Both the position numbers and the translations under genes were made by a program. This document shows, in pieces, positions 42,995 to 50,937 of a stretch of 64,000 nucleotides of DNA. This DNA comes from Asanoa ferruginea. Lineage in GTDB: Bacteria > Actinomycetota > Actinomycetes > Mycobacteriales > Micromonosporaceae. Location of the stretch: assembly GCF_003387075.1 (NCBI RefSeq), contig NZ_QUMQ01000001.1, positions 1,798,001 to 1,862,000 on the forward strand, written 5' to 3'. Within the stretch, counting starts at the first letter, position 1, and every line of letters begins with the position of its first letter. A model generated the notes under the pieces. The model did not search any database, was not told the DNA's origin, and worked only from the letters and a program-made list of their open reading frames with translations.

Positions 42995-43877
42995 GAAAAT
43001 AGTGGCCGGCGTCCAGGTCGGCGATCAGTCCAGGATGGACCGGGTCCCAGCCGAGCAGTTCCCGGGTGGCCGCGTTCTCCGCCAAGGCGTCAAGGGCGAA
43101 GAAGCGCCCCATCCAGCCGAAGTGGTCGACGGCCTGGGCCGCCGGGATGGAAACGACCGGCAGGTCGAGCCCTCGGCCGATCGCCTCGGCGATGACGCGG
43201 GTGGGCACGCCCTCGTCGGCGACGGCGTGCAGCGCCGCACCGGCCGGCGCCCCCGCGACGGCGAGCCGCACGAGCTTGGCGGCGTCCAGCCGGTGCACCG
43301 CCGACCAGTGGTTGGCGCCCTCGTCGATGTAGGCGGAGACACCCTTGTCGCGGGCGATGCCGACCAGGGTCGCCAGGAAGCCGTGGTCGCCGGGGCCGTG
43401 GACGGTAGGTGCGAACCGCACGGACGACGGGCGTACCCCGCGCTCGGCCAACGCCATCGCCGCCTGGATGCCGGCGATCCGCGGGTGGGCGCGCGGGTCG
43501 GGTTGGTCCCACTCGGTCGCGGCCCGGCCGGACGCCAGCCCGAGCACGCCGGCGGCGACGACGAACGGCCGGTCGGTGCCTGCCAACTCGCCGCCGATCG
43601 TGTTGATCGCCGCCAGGTCGGTCTGTGCCGCGGCCTCCATCCGGGAGAAATCGTGGCTGTAGCCCAGGTGGACCACGCCGTCGCTGGCGGCCGTGGCCGA
43701 CCGCAGGCTGTCGAGGTCGTCGAGGTTGCCCCGCTGGACCTCGGCCCCGAGCGCGGCGACCGACGCGGCCGCCGCGTCCGACCGGGCCAGGCCGACGACC
43801 TTGTATCCGGCGTCGAGCAACTCGGGGATGACGGCCGAGCCGATCCACCCGCTGGCGCCGGTGACGAAGATGCGCAT
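42990..43877 (-). CDS. NAD-dependent epimerase/dehydratase (extended SDR)
   Basis: 295 residues from the ATG at 43877. The N-terminal GASGWIGSAV (near residue 7) is the Rossmann nucleotide-binding loop. The active-site Tyr/Lys pair of classical SDRs is not obvious, so this may be an atypical NAD(P)H-binding member (NmrA-like) rather than a true epimerase. The gene is divergent from a TetR regulator, with two palindromes between them, which strongly suggests that it is the TetR target. Confidence 0.82.
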   Translation of the reverse strand: MRIFVTGASGWIGSAVIPELLDAGYKVVGLARSDAAAASVAALGAEVQRGNLDDLDSLRSATAASDGVVHLGYSHDFSRMEAAAQTDLAAINTIGGELAGTDRPFVVAAGVLGLASGRAATEWDQPDPRAHPRIAGIQAAMALAERGVRPSSVRFAPTVHGPGDHGFLATLVGIARDKGVSAYIDEGANHWSAVHRLDAAKLVRLAVAGAPAGAALHAVADEGVPTRVIAEAIGRGLDLPVVSIPAAQAVDHFGWMGRFFALDALAENAATRELLGWDPVHPGLIADLDAGHYFR

Positions 43878-43887
43878 GAGACCCTCC

Positions 43888-43944
43888 AGTGATGTCACTT
43901 GATGACATCACTACCGTAGCAGGTGATGTCACCAAGTGACATGA
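43888..43944. promoter_or_regulatory. Two TetR operators in the divergent promoter
   Basis: Site 1 (43888-43912) is AGTGATGTCA-CTTGA-TGACATCACT, a perfect 10-bp inverted repeat. Site 2 (43924-43944) is TGATGTCAC-CAA-GTGACATGA with one mismatch. Both share the core GATGTCA and lie between the epimerase and TetR starts. Confidence 0.8.
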
Positions 43945-43959
43945 CTAGACTCACTCGCT

Positions 43960-44520
43960 GTGGGGCGATGGGAGGCAGACGCGAGCGGCCGGCTCCGCGA
44001 GGCGGCGCTCCAGCTCTATGTCGAGCGCGGCTTCGAGCAGACCACCGTCGCCGAGATCGCTGCCCGGGCCGGGCTCACCGCCCGCACGTTCTTCCGGCAC
44101 TTCGCCGACAAGCGGGAGGTGCTCTTCGGCGGTGCGGCCGACCTGCAGGCGCACCTCGTCGACGCGTTGGCCACAGCGCCGACGTCGGCCTCACCCATGC
44201 AGGCCGTCGGCGCCGCCCTGGACGCCGCCGCCGCGGCGTTGGGGCAGCACCGCGAACACTCCGTGCAGCGCCAATCCGTCATCAACAGCAATGCCGAGCT
44301 ACGCGAACGCGAGTTGATCAAGATGGCGACGCTGTCCAACGCGCTGGCTGAGGGCCTGCGGCAGCGCGGCGTCCACGAGCCGGACGCGAGCCTGGCCGCC
44401 GAGACCGGCATCGTCGTGCTGCGGGTCGCCTACGAACGCTGGATCAGCGAGCCCGACGGGCCAGACCTGGCCCAGACCATGCGCGACGCGCTCGACCGGC
44501 TGAAGACCGTCGCCGGCTGA
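43960..44520 (+). CDS. TetR-family regulator
   Basis: 186 residues. N-terminal helix-turn-helix (VERGFEQTTVAEIAARAGLTARTFFRHFADKREVLF, ~20-60) followed by an all-helical ligand domain that has no recognised family. The GTG start is chosen because the protein then begins just before the typical first helix. It is divergent from the SDR-like gene and likely represses it and itself through the two palindromes at 43888-43944. A 33-bp repeat array follows its stop codon, although that array belongs to the opposite-strand kinase gene. Confidence 0.9.
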   Translation: MGRWEADASGRLREAALQLYVERGFEQTTVAEIAARAGLTARTFFRHFADKREVLFGGAADLQAHLVDALATAPTSASPMQAVGAALDAAAAALGQHREHSVQRQSVINSNAELRERELIKMATLSNALAEGLRQRGVHEPDASLAAETGIVVLRVAYERWISEPDGPDLAQTMRDALDRLKTVAG

Positions 44521-44545
44521 CCGCCCGCGCGAAGCCCGACCAGCC

Positions 44546-45067
44546 GACCGCGCCGGGCGCCTCAGAGGCCGGCCAACACCAGCGCCGGGCGCTTCAGAGG
44601 TCGGCCGGCCGCCCCGCGCGGGGCGGCTTCAGAGGCCGGCCAGCCAACCGCGCCGGGCGCCTCAGAGGTCGGCCAGCCAACCGCGCCTGGCGCGTCAGAG
44701 GCCGGCCAGCCAACCGCGCCGGGCGCCTCAAAGGTCGGCCAGCCAACCGCGCCGGGCGCTTCAGAGGTCGGCCAGCCAACCGCGCCTGGCGCCTCAAAGG
44801 TCGGCCAGCCAACCGCGCCGGGCGCTTCAGAGGTCGGCCAGCCAACCGCGCCTGGCGCGTCAGAGGCCGGCCAGCCAACCGCGCCGGGCGCCTCAAAGGT
44901 CGGCCAGCCAACCGCGCCTGGCGCGTCAGAGGCCGGCCAGCCAACCGCGCCTGGCGCCTCAAAGGTCGGCCAGCCAACCGCGCCGGGCGCGTCAGAGGTC
45001 GGCCAGCCAACCGCGCCTGGCGCGTCAGAGGCCGGCCAGCCAACCGCGCCGGGCGCGTCAGACGTCG
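44546..45067. repeat. 33-bp tandem array, ~16 units, each containing a copy of the kinase 3' end with its stop codon
   Basis: The landmark TCAGAGG or TCAAAGG occurs every 33 bases from 44661 to 45057 (13 exact spacings), with three degraded units before (44561, 44593, 44629). The last unit is the true 3' end of the kinase gene (TCAGACGTCGGCC). As 33 is eleven codons, the kinase reading frame and the TGA stop (TCA on the plus strand) are preserved in every unit. No gene can be supported between 44521 and 45057; the long minus-strand frame here is only a repeat artefact. Confidence 0.93.
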
Positions 45068-45978
45068 GCCAACACCCGCGCCTCGCCCATGATCGCGGCG
45101 CCGCCGGGCACGTTGTCGTGGTGCGCTAGCCACAGCGCCGCCTCGACCCGGCGGGCCACCGACCACAGCACGATTCGTTCGGCGGCGAGCGAGAGTTCGT
45201 CGGCCAACACCTGGACGCGGCGGCGCAGCACCGCTGCCGGGTCGGGATGGGCGAGCGGATCATCGACCTGTTCGAGCAACGGCCACGGGTCGTACCCCGG
45301 GTCGCCGATCATCGGTTTGGGGTCTATCGCGACCCAGCCACCGTCGTACGCCGAGAGGATGTTTCCGGGGTTGAAGTCGCCGTGCAGCAACACCGCGCGA
45401 TCGGCCGACCCGGGGAGTTGCCGCAACAACCCGACGCCCTCGGCAACCAGACCGGGGTCATAGCCCGGGCGGATCCGGGCCATCCGCTCCTCCGCGACGT
45501 CCGCCCACTCGGCGGTCACCGAGCCGAGCCGTTCGAGCTCCTCGGCCGGCCGCGCCTGCCAGAGGAGGCGCAACACCGCGCAGCCGGCGCGCAACCGGTC
45601 TTCGGGCTCGGCCGTCGAGTCGGCGAGTGGCAGCCCGGGCTCGCACCGCTCGAGCAGAAGCGCGTGCCGAGACGGATCATGAGCCAGCAGGTGTACGGCG
45701 CCCCGCCCGTTCCACGAACGCAGTGCCACGGGCTCGCCGTACATCCCGCGGTGTGGCCAGCCGATTTTGACTATCGCCCTGGTGCCGTCGGGCAGTTCGG
45801 CCGGCGCGACCCAGCTACAGCTACCGGCGTGTAGCGGCGGCGCCAACCGCAGCCCGAAGGCCGCGCGCACCTGCTCGACGAGCGACGGCAGCTCGGCCAG
45901 CCACCGCCGCCCGTCGGGGAGCCGGCTGAGCTGCTGCACCATCGGCAGCGTCGCCGGCACCAGGTCGAAACCGCGCAT
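45058..45978 (-). CDS. APH(6)/streptomycin-kinase-like phosphotransferase
   Basis: 306 residues with the kinase-like fold of aminoglycoside phosphotransferases. The catalytic loop LLHGDFNPGNIL (near residue 200, HxDxxxxN) and the metal-binding IDPKPMIGDPGYD (~220) are intact. The IDPKPxxGDPxYD form and the ALLLERCEPG stretch are typical of the aminoglycoside/hydroxyurea resistance kinase family (PF04655). Whether it phosphorylates streptomycin or another compound is unknown. Its 3' end is repeated as a 33-bp array downstream. Confidence 0.83.
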   Translation of the reverse strand: MRGFDLVPATLPMVQQLSRLPDGRRWLAELPSLVEQVRAAFGLRLAPPLHAGSCSWVAPAELPDGTRAIVKIGWPHRGMYGEPVALRSWNGRGAVHLLAHDPSRHALLLERCEPGLPLADSTAEPEDRLRAGCAVLRLLWQARPAEELERLGSVTAEWADVAEERMARIRPGYDPGLVAEGVGLLRQLPGSADRAVLLHGDFNPGNILSAYDGGWVAIDPKPMIGDPGYDPWPLLEQVDDPLAHPDPAAVLRRRVQVLADELSLAAERIVLWSVARRVEAALWLAHHDNVPGGAAIMGEARVLADV

Positions 45979-45988
45979 GGGCCAAAGG

Positions 45989-46537
45989 TTAGGGCTGATA
46001 GTGGCTCACGACGACCCGGCCGTCGAGCACGCGCGAATCGATCAGTTTCAGGTTGTGGCGTTGCCCTGGGTCGGTGAAAAGCTGCCGGCCACCGCCGAGC
46101 ACGACCGGGTGCACGGCGACGTGGTATTCGTCGATGAGCCCCAACGCGGTCAACGACGCGGCGGCCGCGGCGCCGCCGGTCAACAGCAGATCGCCGCCGG
46201 GCCGGTCCTTGAGCGCGGCAACCTCGTCGGCGCCGACCACCTTGCTGGTCCAGTCATCGCCCGGATGGCTGTGCGAGATCACGATCTTCTCCGTCGCCCG
46301 CCAGAAGGGCGCGAAGGACGCGACGTGTGGATCGTCCGACATGGACTCAGCGTTCGGCCAGAAGCCCACCATCATCTGCCACACCGCGCGCCCGAACAGC
46401 AGGGTGTCGACCCGCTTGTCCAGGCTCTCGGAGTAGGCCGACAGCTCCGGACCCATCACCGTCCAGTCGAACTCGCCGTTGGGTCCGTCGATGAAACCGT
46501 CGACCGACGCGTGCACCCAGTAAATGATCTTCCGCAT
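45989..46537 (-). CDS. Dihydrofolate reductase-like protein (RibD C-terminal family)
   Basis: 182 residues from the ATG at 46537, with GAGGAGCC just upstream. It starts in the usual way (MRKIIYWVHASVDGFIDG), has TLLFGRAVWQMM and a glycine-rich nucleotide-binding loop (LLTGGAAAAASL), and the VVLGGGRQLF motif near the end, as in the RibD_C family of NADPH-dependent reductases. These are unlikely to be the essential DHFR; the substrate is unknown. It lies 10 bases upstream of the kinase gene on the same strand. Confidence 0.85.
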   Translation of the reverse strand: MRKIIYWVHASVDGFIDGPNGEFDWTVMGPELSAYSESLDKRVDTLLFGRAVWQMMVGFWPNAESMSDDPHVASFAPFWRATEKIVISHSHPGDDWTSKVVGADEVAALKDRPGGDLLLTGGAAAAASLTALGLIDEYHVAVHPVVLGGGRQLFTDPGQRHNLKLIDSRVLDGRVVVSHYQP

Positions 46538-46568
46538 GGCTGGCTCCTCGGGCTCGCTCGTGTTGCGT

Positions 46569-47690
46569 TCACCCTGAGGTCGGAGCCGACTCGCGCTCTT
46601 CGACATGCCGGAGGAACCGTTCGCCAATCTCGGTGACGTCGGTTGCGGTCAGGTCCAGCGCGGGCCCCGAGACGGTGATCTCCGTCATCGCCACACCCGG
46701 CACCTCCGTCTCCCGCCAACCAGCGGCGAACCACACCTTCTCCTGCTCGGCGAGGGCCAGCGCAGCGGCGTCGAGCGCCTCGGCCGGGTGCGGCAGCCAG
46801 AGCCGGAAGCGTTGGGTGTGCGGCGGTTCCGGGTAGACGCGCGCACCGGGCAGCCCGGCCAGCGCCGCGGCGACGGGCTGCGCGTGCCGCACGTAGTCGG
46901 GGACCCGCGGCAACTCGCGGTCGATACCCGCGAGCGCGCTCAGCGCGGCCGGCCACTGCTGGTAGAGCATGCCGCCGTAGCGGTGCCGCCAGACGCGGGC
47001 GTAGGCGACGAACTCCGCGGTGCCCGCCAGCGCCGCACCGCTGATGCCGCCGATCGTCTTGTAGAACGAGACATAGATGCTGTCGGCGAGGCCGGCGATC
47101 TCGGCCAGGCCGTGCCCGAGGTGCGGCACGGACTCCCAGATCCGGGCGCCGTCGAAATGCACCCGCGCACCGATGCCCCGGGCCGCTTCGGAGACGGCGA
47201 CGAGCTCGTCCCAGGTCGGCAGGACAAACCCGGCATCCCGGAGCGGGAGTTCGATGACCACGGCGCTGACCGGCTCGGCGAGGGCGGTGATCTCCTCGGC
47301 GGTGGGATTGCGCGGCTCGGTCGTGGGCCAAGTGCTGCACAAACCGCTGAGCTGGGCGTACGCGTGCCGCTCGTGCACCTCGAGATGCGTCAGCGGATGC
47401 ATGGCGACGGTGTGCCGCCCGCTGCGATCGGCGCCGTAGCGCAGGGCCACCTGCTGGGCCATCGTGCCGGTGGGAAAGAAGACCGCGGCCTCGGTGCCGA
47501 GCAGGCCGGCCACCCGCTCTTCGAGGGCGGTCACCGGGCCGTCGCCGTAGGCGTCTGGCTGACCATCCAGGTCGCCGCCGGCTTCGAGGTCGGCCAGCCG
47601 GTCGCGCATGGTCCGCGGCCGGTCGCCGGACAGGATCTGCTCGCACGCCGCCATCGCGGCAATGCGACGGTGCTTCGTGTTGTCGGCCAC
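46569..47690 (-). CDS. Threonine aldolase/beta-eliminating lyase-like PLP enzyme
   Basis: 373 residues of the aminotransferase-fold beta-eliminating lyase family (Beta_elim_lyase). The Schiff-base lysine lies in YVSFYKTIGGISGAALAG (near residue 215), the conserved Asp/Gly region is RVHFDGARIWES, and AVFFPTGTMAQQVAL is the cofactor pocket. Low-specificity L-threonine aldolase is the closest activity (threonine or allo-threonine to glycine and acetaldehyde). It lies 31 bases upstream of the DHFR-like gene in the same direction. Confidence 0.85.
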   Translation of the reverse strand: MADNTKHRRIAAMAACEQILSGDRPRTMRDRLADLEAGGDLDGQPDAYGDGPVTALEERVAGLLGTEAAVFFPTGTMAQQVALRYGADRSGRHTVAMHPLTHLEVHERHAYAQLSGLCSTWPTTEPRNPTAEEITALAEPVSAVVIELPLRDAGFVLPTWDELVAVSEAARGIGARVHFDGARIWESVPHLGHGLAEIAGLADSIYVSFYKTIGGISGAALAGTAEFVAYARVWRHRYGGMLYQQWPAALSALAGIDRELPRVPDYVRHAQPVAAALAGLPGARVYPEPPHTQRFRLWLPHPAEALDAAALALAEQEKVWFAAGWRETEVPGVAMTEITVSGPALDLTATDVTEIGERFLRHVEERESAPTSG

Positions 47691-47737
47691 CCGCGAATCC
47701 TCCCAGGCGTCACCCGCCTGGTCGCGGTCGCGCCGGC

Positions 47738-48091
47738 TCAGCTACCGAGGTAGAGCTCACCATCGCGCTCGGTCACCGGCTTCCGCCCGAGCGGCAGCAC
47801 CCGGGTCAGCATGCGGTAAAGGAAGTCCAGACCGGGCACCTTGGCGTAGTTGCCCTGCGGTCCCCGGACCATCCGGCCGGTGCCGACGTCGTAGGCCGAG
47901 TGGTGCCAGGGGCAAACCAGGCAACCGTTCTCGTCGATGTTGCCGCCCGCCAGGTCAGCGCCGAGGTGGCGACACTTGCGCGTGACCGCGAAGTAGCGCC
48001 CATTGGCATTCCCGACCGCATAGCGGCCCACGCCCACCACCTTGCCCGGTGAGAGGTCGGCGGCGGTGCCCACTCGCTGCGGTGCGCTCAT
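47738..48091 (-). CDS. Rieske [2Fe-2S] ferredoxin-like protein
   Basis: 117 residues from the ATG at 48091, with an excellent ribosome-binding site (GGAAGGAGG). Both cluster-binding motifs are complete: CRHLGADLAGG (C-x-H) and CLVCPWHHSAYD (C-x2-H). There is no oxygenase or nitrite reductase domain and no membrane anchor, so it probably acts as a soluble electron carrier or small redox partner. The redox partner is not in the window. The 294 bases upstream contain no gene apart from the tRNA at their far end. Confidence 0.87.
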   Translation of the reverse strand: MSAPQRVGTAADLSPGKVVGVGRYAVGNANGRYFAVTRKCRHLGADLAGGNIDENGCLVCPWHHSAYDVGTGRMVRGPQGNYAKVPGLDFLYRMLTRVLPLGRKPVTERDGELYLGS

Positions 48092-48385
48092 GGTGCCTCC
48101 TTCCACAGGCCTGCGAGCCCTGCCTTTCGCTATCCACGCTAGGCCCGGCTTGCCGACCTGGCGGATAGCTTGCCCAAGATCGTGCTTCGGATGTGGCTCG
48201 GCCCACACCGGCCCGGGAGCAGCTCCGCCACGGGCGTCTGCTCCGCCCGACAGGCCGCTGACCTGCACTGTTCCGAGCCCGTTGGTGCTCTGGAGCAACC
48301 CGGGCGGTTGCCAGGAGGCGACATCCCGGCCTAATCCGGGAACCCCCTCCACGTTTTCTCGCAGGTCAGGTACCCTAAGCCCCGC

Positions 48386-48458
48386 GGGCTGCTAGCTCAA
48401 CCGGCAGAGCAGTGGACTTTTAATCCATGGGTTCAGGGTTCGAGTCCCTGGCGGCCCA
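48386..48458 (+). tRNA. tRNA-Lys (anticodon TTT)
   Basis: A 73-base cloverleaf: acceptor GGGCTGC pairs with GCGGCCC (one G-U), the T arm CAGGGTTCGAGTCCCTG is standard, and the anticodon loop CTTTTAA gives TTT. The CCA end is not encoded (the sequence goes on as CACA). A 33-bp hairpin follows at 48482. Confidence 0.96.
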
Positions 48459-48481
48459 CAATTCGGCATGCTGATGCCGCC

Positions 48482-48514
48482 TGGCTCATTTCAAGCGATG
48501 CTTGAAATGAGCCA
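48482..48514. terminator. Strong hairpin after the tRNA
   Basis: 14-base perfect arms (TGGCTCATTTCAAG and its complement) with a five-base CGATG loop. The arms are A/T-richer than the surroundings, and the hairpin ends 2 bases before the opposite-strand orphan gene. It probably terminates both transcripts. Confidence 0.8.
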
Positions 48515-48516
48515 CG

Positions 48517-49341
48517 TCAAAGAGAAGCGACCAGTGCCGCGTCTATTGCACGCCGAAGGTCACCAAATCGCGCAACCAGATTCTCGTAACGCGTCAAAAA
48601 TGACCTGATGTTCGAGCTACTGGTCCGCCCGGTCGGGAAATCTCGCTCGAGAGCACTGTAGCGGTCGGCCGGATTCGCCGACGACAAGGCCGACCAAAGG
48701 CGATCCAGGCATTGGTCGACCTTCGCCAGGTTGGCGTTCTCCAGCGGAGGCAGCCCGGCTTGGATAATTCGCGCCTTGGCGCCTTCGTGTGCACCCTTCC
48801 AGAGATCCGTCAGCTGCCGAACGTTGGCGTCGGATTCGCTATCCGGATGCCATACGGTCCAGAGCCTTACGATGGCTCCCAGCACTTTCTGCCACTCCCG
48901 CGCCGTGCCGGCACCCTCCGCGCCGTGGGCCGTGTCGTATAGCTCGCGAGCCTCGCGCAAGCCGGATTCCAGCCTGTCCGCCAAGCTCTTGCCAATGACC
49001 TCGTCGAGGGACGTCGACATTGCGATGAGCGCGTTCCGCAGGTCGCTCAGCGATTCCGCCCTTATGCGCTGGACGGATTGCAGGTAGCGGAGGACCAACA
49101 TGGCGAAGGGGATGCCGAAACACGCCGCCGTCAAAGACGAGACGAAGTTGATGAAGAATGGCCGGTCAGTCCACCAACCCTGGTCATCCCCGAGAATCCC
49201 CAAGATCCAAAGGCCGGACCCGCACACGAGAAGGAGGAGCATTATCCGTTGAATCTGCCGTCCCGCGTCACGCCACGATGCGACGACGCCTGCGCGATTG
49301 AAGTGGGCATTCCCGGTCGAGGGCATAAACAATTTTGGCAC
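48517..49341 (-). CDS. Orphan membrane protein with cytoplasmic helical domain
   Basis: 274 residues (GTG at 49341; an ATG five codons later is equally possible). Two N-terminal membrane segments (~33-50 and ~63-83) are followed by ~190 residues of charged helix, probably a coiled coil or bundle. No family is recognised. By eye its base composition is clearly lower in G+C than its neighbours, with codons such as AAA, TTT and ATT, and it sits directly beside a tRNA gene, a common target for integration. It may have arrived by horizontal transfer, although no integrase is seen. Confidence 0.7.
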   Translation of the reverse strand: MPKLFMPSTGNAHFNRAGVVASWRDAGRQIQRIMLLLLVCGSGLWILGILGDDQGWWTDRPFFINFVSSLTAACFGIPFAMLVLRYLQSVQRIRAESLSDLRNALIAMSTSLDEVIGKSLADRLESGLREARELYDTAHGAEGAGTAREWQKVLGAIVRLWTVWHPDSESDANVRQLTDLWKGAHEGAKARIIQAGLPPLENANLAKVDQCLDRLWSALSSANPADRYSALERDFPTGRTSSSNIRSFLTRYENLVARFGDLRRAIDAALVASL

Positions 49342-49376
49342 TAGTCGTCAAGTCTCTGTCGATCAGTGCCGAGTCG

Positions 49377-49997
49377 TCAGGTGCCGGTCGGAGGCGCGCT
49401 CATCGCTGCCGCCAGGAATGTGATCGCCCATTGTCGGGCTGCCACGGAGGACGGGCTGGCCGGGGCGCGCTGGTTGTAGATCTGGACCCGGTCCACGGCG
49501 GTCACGGCGAGGATCCCCCGCATCCGGAACCACAGTTCGTCTTCGGAGAGGGCGGGCAGTGCGCGGGCGAGGGCCGCCAGATAGCGATCGCGAACCAGGT
49601 CCTCGGCCGGGCCGGTCCAGTCGCGCATTTCCTGGGCCGGGTCGCTGATGATCGTCACGATCAGCCGGGACGTCTGGGCACCGCCCTCATCGCCGGCGGG
49701 CATCTCGTCGAACAGCGGCCCCGCGAACGCCTCCACCAGGGCGGCCACCGAAGGATCCGGCGTTCGGGCAAGAAGTTGGTCGAGCCCGGCGGACTGCGCG
49801 GCGTTGATGGGCTCGATCACGCGGCGAGCGACCGCGGCGAGCAGCTGCGCCTTCGAGCCGAAGTAGTAGCCGACGGCGGCCAGGTTCGCTCCCGCGAGGT
49901 CGGTGACCGCGCGGATCGAGGTGCCACGGAAACCGCGCTCGGCGAAGAGGCGTTCGGCTGCGTCGAGGATCTGGGTGCGGGTGTCGGGGGACGCCAC
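49377..49997 (-). CDS. TetR-family regulator
   Basis: 206 residues from the GTG at 49997. The helix-turn-helix (FAERGFRGTSIRAVTDLAGANLAAVGYYFGSKAQLL) is typical, and the C-terminal domain resembles the TetR_C_36 type. It is divergent from a PanE-like gene, and a palindrome (50008-50036) lies between them. Confidence 0.9.
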   Translation of the reverse strand: MASPDTRTQILDAAERLFAERGFRGTSIRAVTDLAGANLAAVGYYFGSKAQLLAAVARRVIEPINAAQSAGLDQLLARTPDPSVAALVEAFAGPLFDEMPAGDEGGAQTSRLIVTIISDPAQEMRDWTGPAEDLVRDRYLAALARALPALSEDELWFRMRGILAVTAVDRVQIYNQRAPASPSSVAARQWAITFLAAAMSAPPTGT

Positions 49998-50007
49998 GCG
50001 GCGTACT

Positions 50008-50036
50008 ATACAGACGTTTGAATCAAACGTTCGTAT
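50008..50036. promoter_or_regulatory. TetR operator between tetR and panE-like genes
   Basis: The core ACGTTTG-AAT-CAAACGT is perfect, and 13-base arms from ATAC to GTAT pair with two mismatches. It sits 11 bases from the TetR start and 20 bases from the proposed panE start, so binding would block both promoters. Confidence 0.75.
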
Positions 50037-50055
50037 GAACCGCGAAGGGGCTGCC

Positions 50056-50937
50056 GTGAAGCTGCTCGTGTACGGGGCCGGAGTGCTCGGCAGCATCTAC
50101 GCCGCCCGGCTGCACGAGGCCGGGCACGATGTCTCGCTCCTGGCCCGGGGCGAGCGCCTGGCCGCGCTGCGGCGTGACGGTGTGCGGCTCGCCGAGGGAA
50201 CCAGCCAGGTGGTCAGGCGGATACCGGTGCCGGTGGTCGAGCGCCCGTCCGGCGGCTACGACCTGATCACCGTCTTCGTCCGCACCCACCAGGTGGACGC
50301 GGTGTTGGAGTCGCTCGCTGGGGTCGAGGGCGACGTGCTGTTCCTGCTCAACTGGGCGGCCGGCGCGGAGCCGCTGGGTGCGGTGATCGGCCACGAGCGG
50401 GTGTTGCTCGGCTTCGGCACGACCGGCGGCACGATGGACGGCGATGTGGTCCGCTACCGCCCGACCAGCCTGCTCACCCGCCTGGTGTCGATGCCGGTCG
50501 GCGAACCCGACGGCCGCACCACCCCGCGAGTCCAACGGATCGTGCGGGCGTTCCGGGCCGCCGGGATCAACGCCAAGGCCGAACCCCGGATGGATGCCTG
50601 GCTCAAGACGCACGCCGCGTTCGAGGTGCCGCTCGGGCAGGCGGTGATCGCGGCCGGCGGCCCGACCGCACTGGCCGACGATCCGGGCGCCGTCCGCGAC
50701 ATGGTCCGCCTCATGCGGCAGAACCTGGCCGCCATGCCGACGGCGCCCGTCCCGCGCGGGTTCGTCGCGTTGCGAACGCTGCCCGAAGGGCTGCTCGTGA
50801 CCGTGCTGCGGCGCTTTCTGCGCAGTCAGACAGCCGCACACAGCGGGCTCAACACCGCTTCTCCCGGGGCGGAGGCCGCCGAACTCGACCGGCTGGCCGA
50901 GCAGTTGCGGGCCATGCGAGGGTCCGGCCGGCGATAG
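50056..50937 (+). CDS. Ketopantoate reductase family protein (PanE/ApbA)
   Basis: 293 residues from the GTG at 50056 (GAAGGGG upstream); an ATG 21 bases earlier would begin inside the operator. The N-terminal YGAGVLGSIYAARL is the NADP-binding loop, and AWLKTHAAFEVPLGQAV is the central region with the conserved lysine. The enzyme may make pantoate or reduce another 2-oxo acid. Regulation by the divergent TetR suggests an inducible role rather than housekeeping pantothenate synthesis. A 38-bp repeat array begins at its stop codon. Confidence 0.85.
   Translation: MKLLVYGAGVLGSIYAARLHEAGHDVSLLARGERLAALRRDGVRLAEGTSQVVRRIPVPVVERPSGGYDLITVFVRTHQVDAVLESLAGVEGDVLFLLNWAAGAEPLGAVIGHERVLLGFGTTGGTMDGDVVRYRPTSLLTRLVSMPVGEPDGRTTPRVQRIVRAFRAAGINAKAEPRMDAWLKTHAAFEVPLGQAVIAAGGPTALADDPGAVRDMVRLMRQNLAAMPTAPVPRGFVALRTLPEGLLVTVLRRFLRSQTAAHSGLNTASPGAEAAELDRLAEQLRAMRGSGRR

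Noticed and set aside
44546-45067. CRISPR array
   Set aside because: Units follow each other without unique spacers, and no cas genes are in the window.
44594-45166. 190-codon minus-strand frame made of an 11-residue Arg/Leu/Ala repeat
   Set aside because: It is the 33-bp array read in another frame; the period is a multiple of three, so an open frame is expected by chance.
48482-48514. Attachment site (attL/attR) at the tRNA-Lys
   Set aside because: No duplicated tRNA 3' end and no integrase were seen; a terminator hairpin explains the palindrome.
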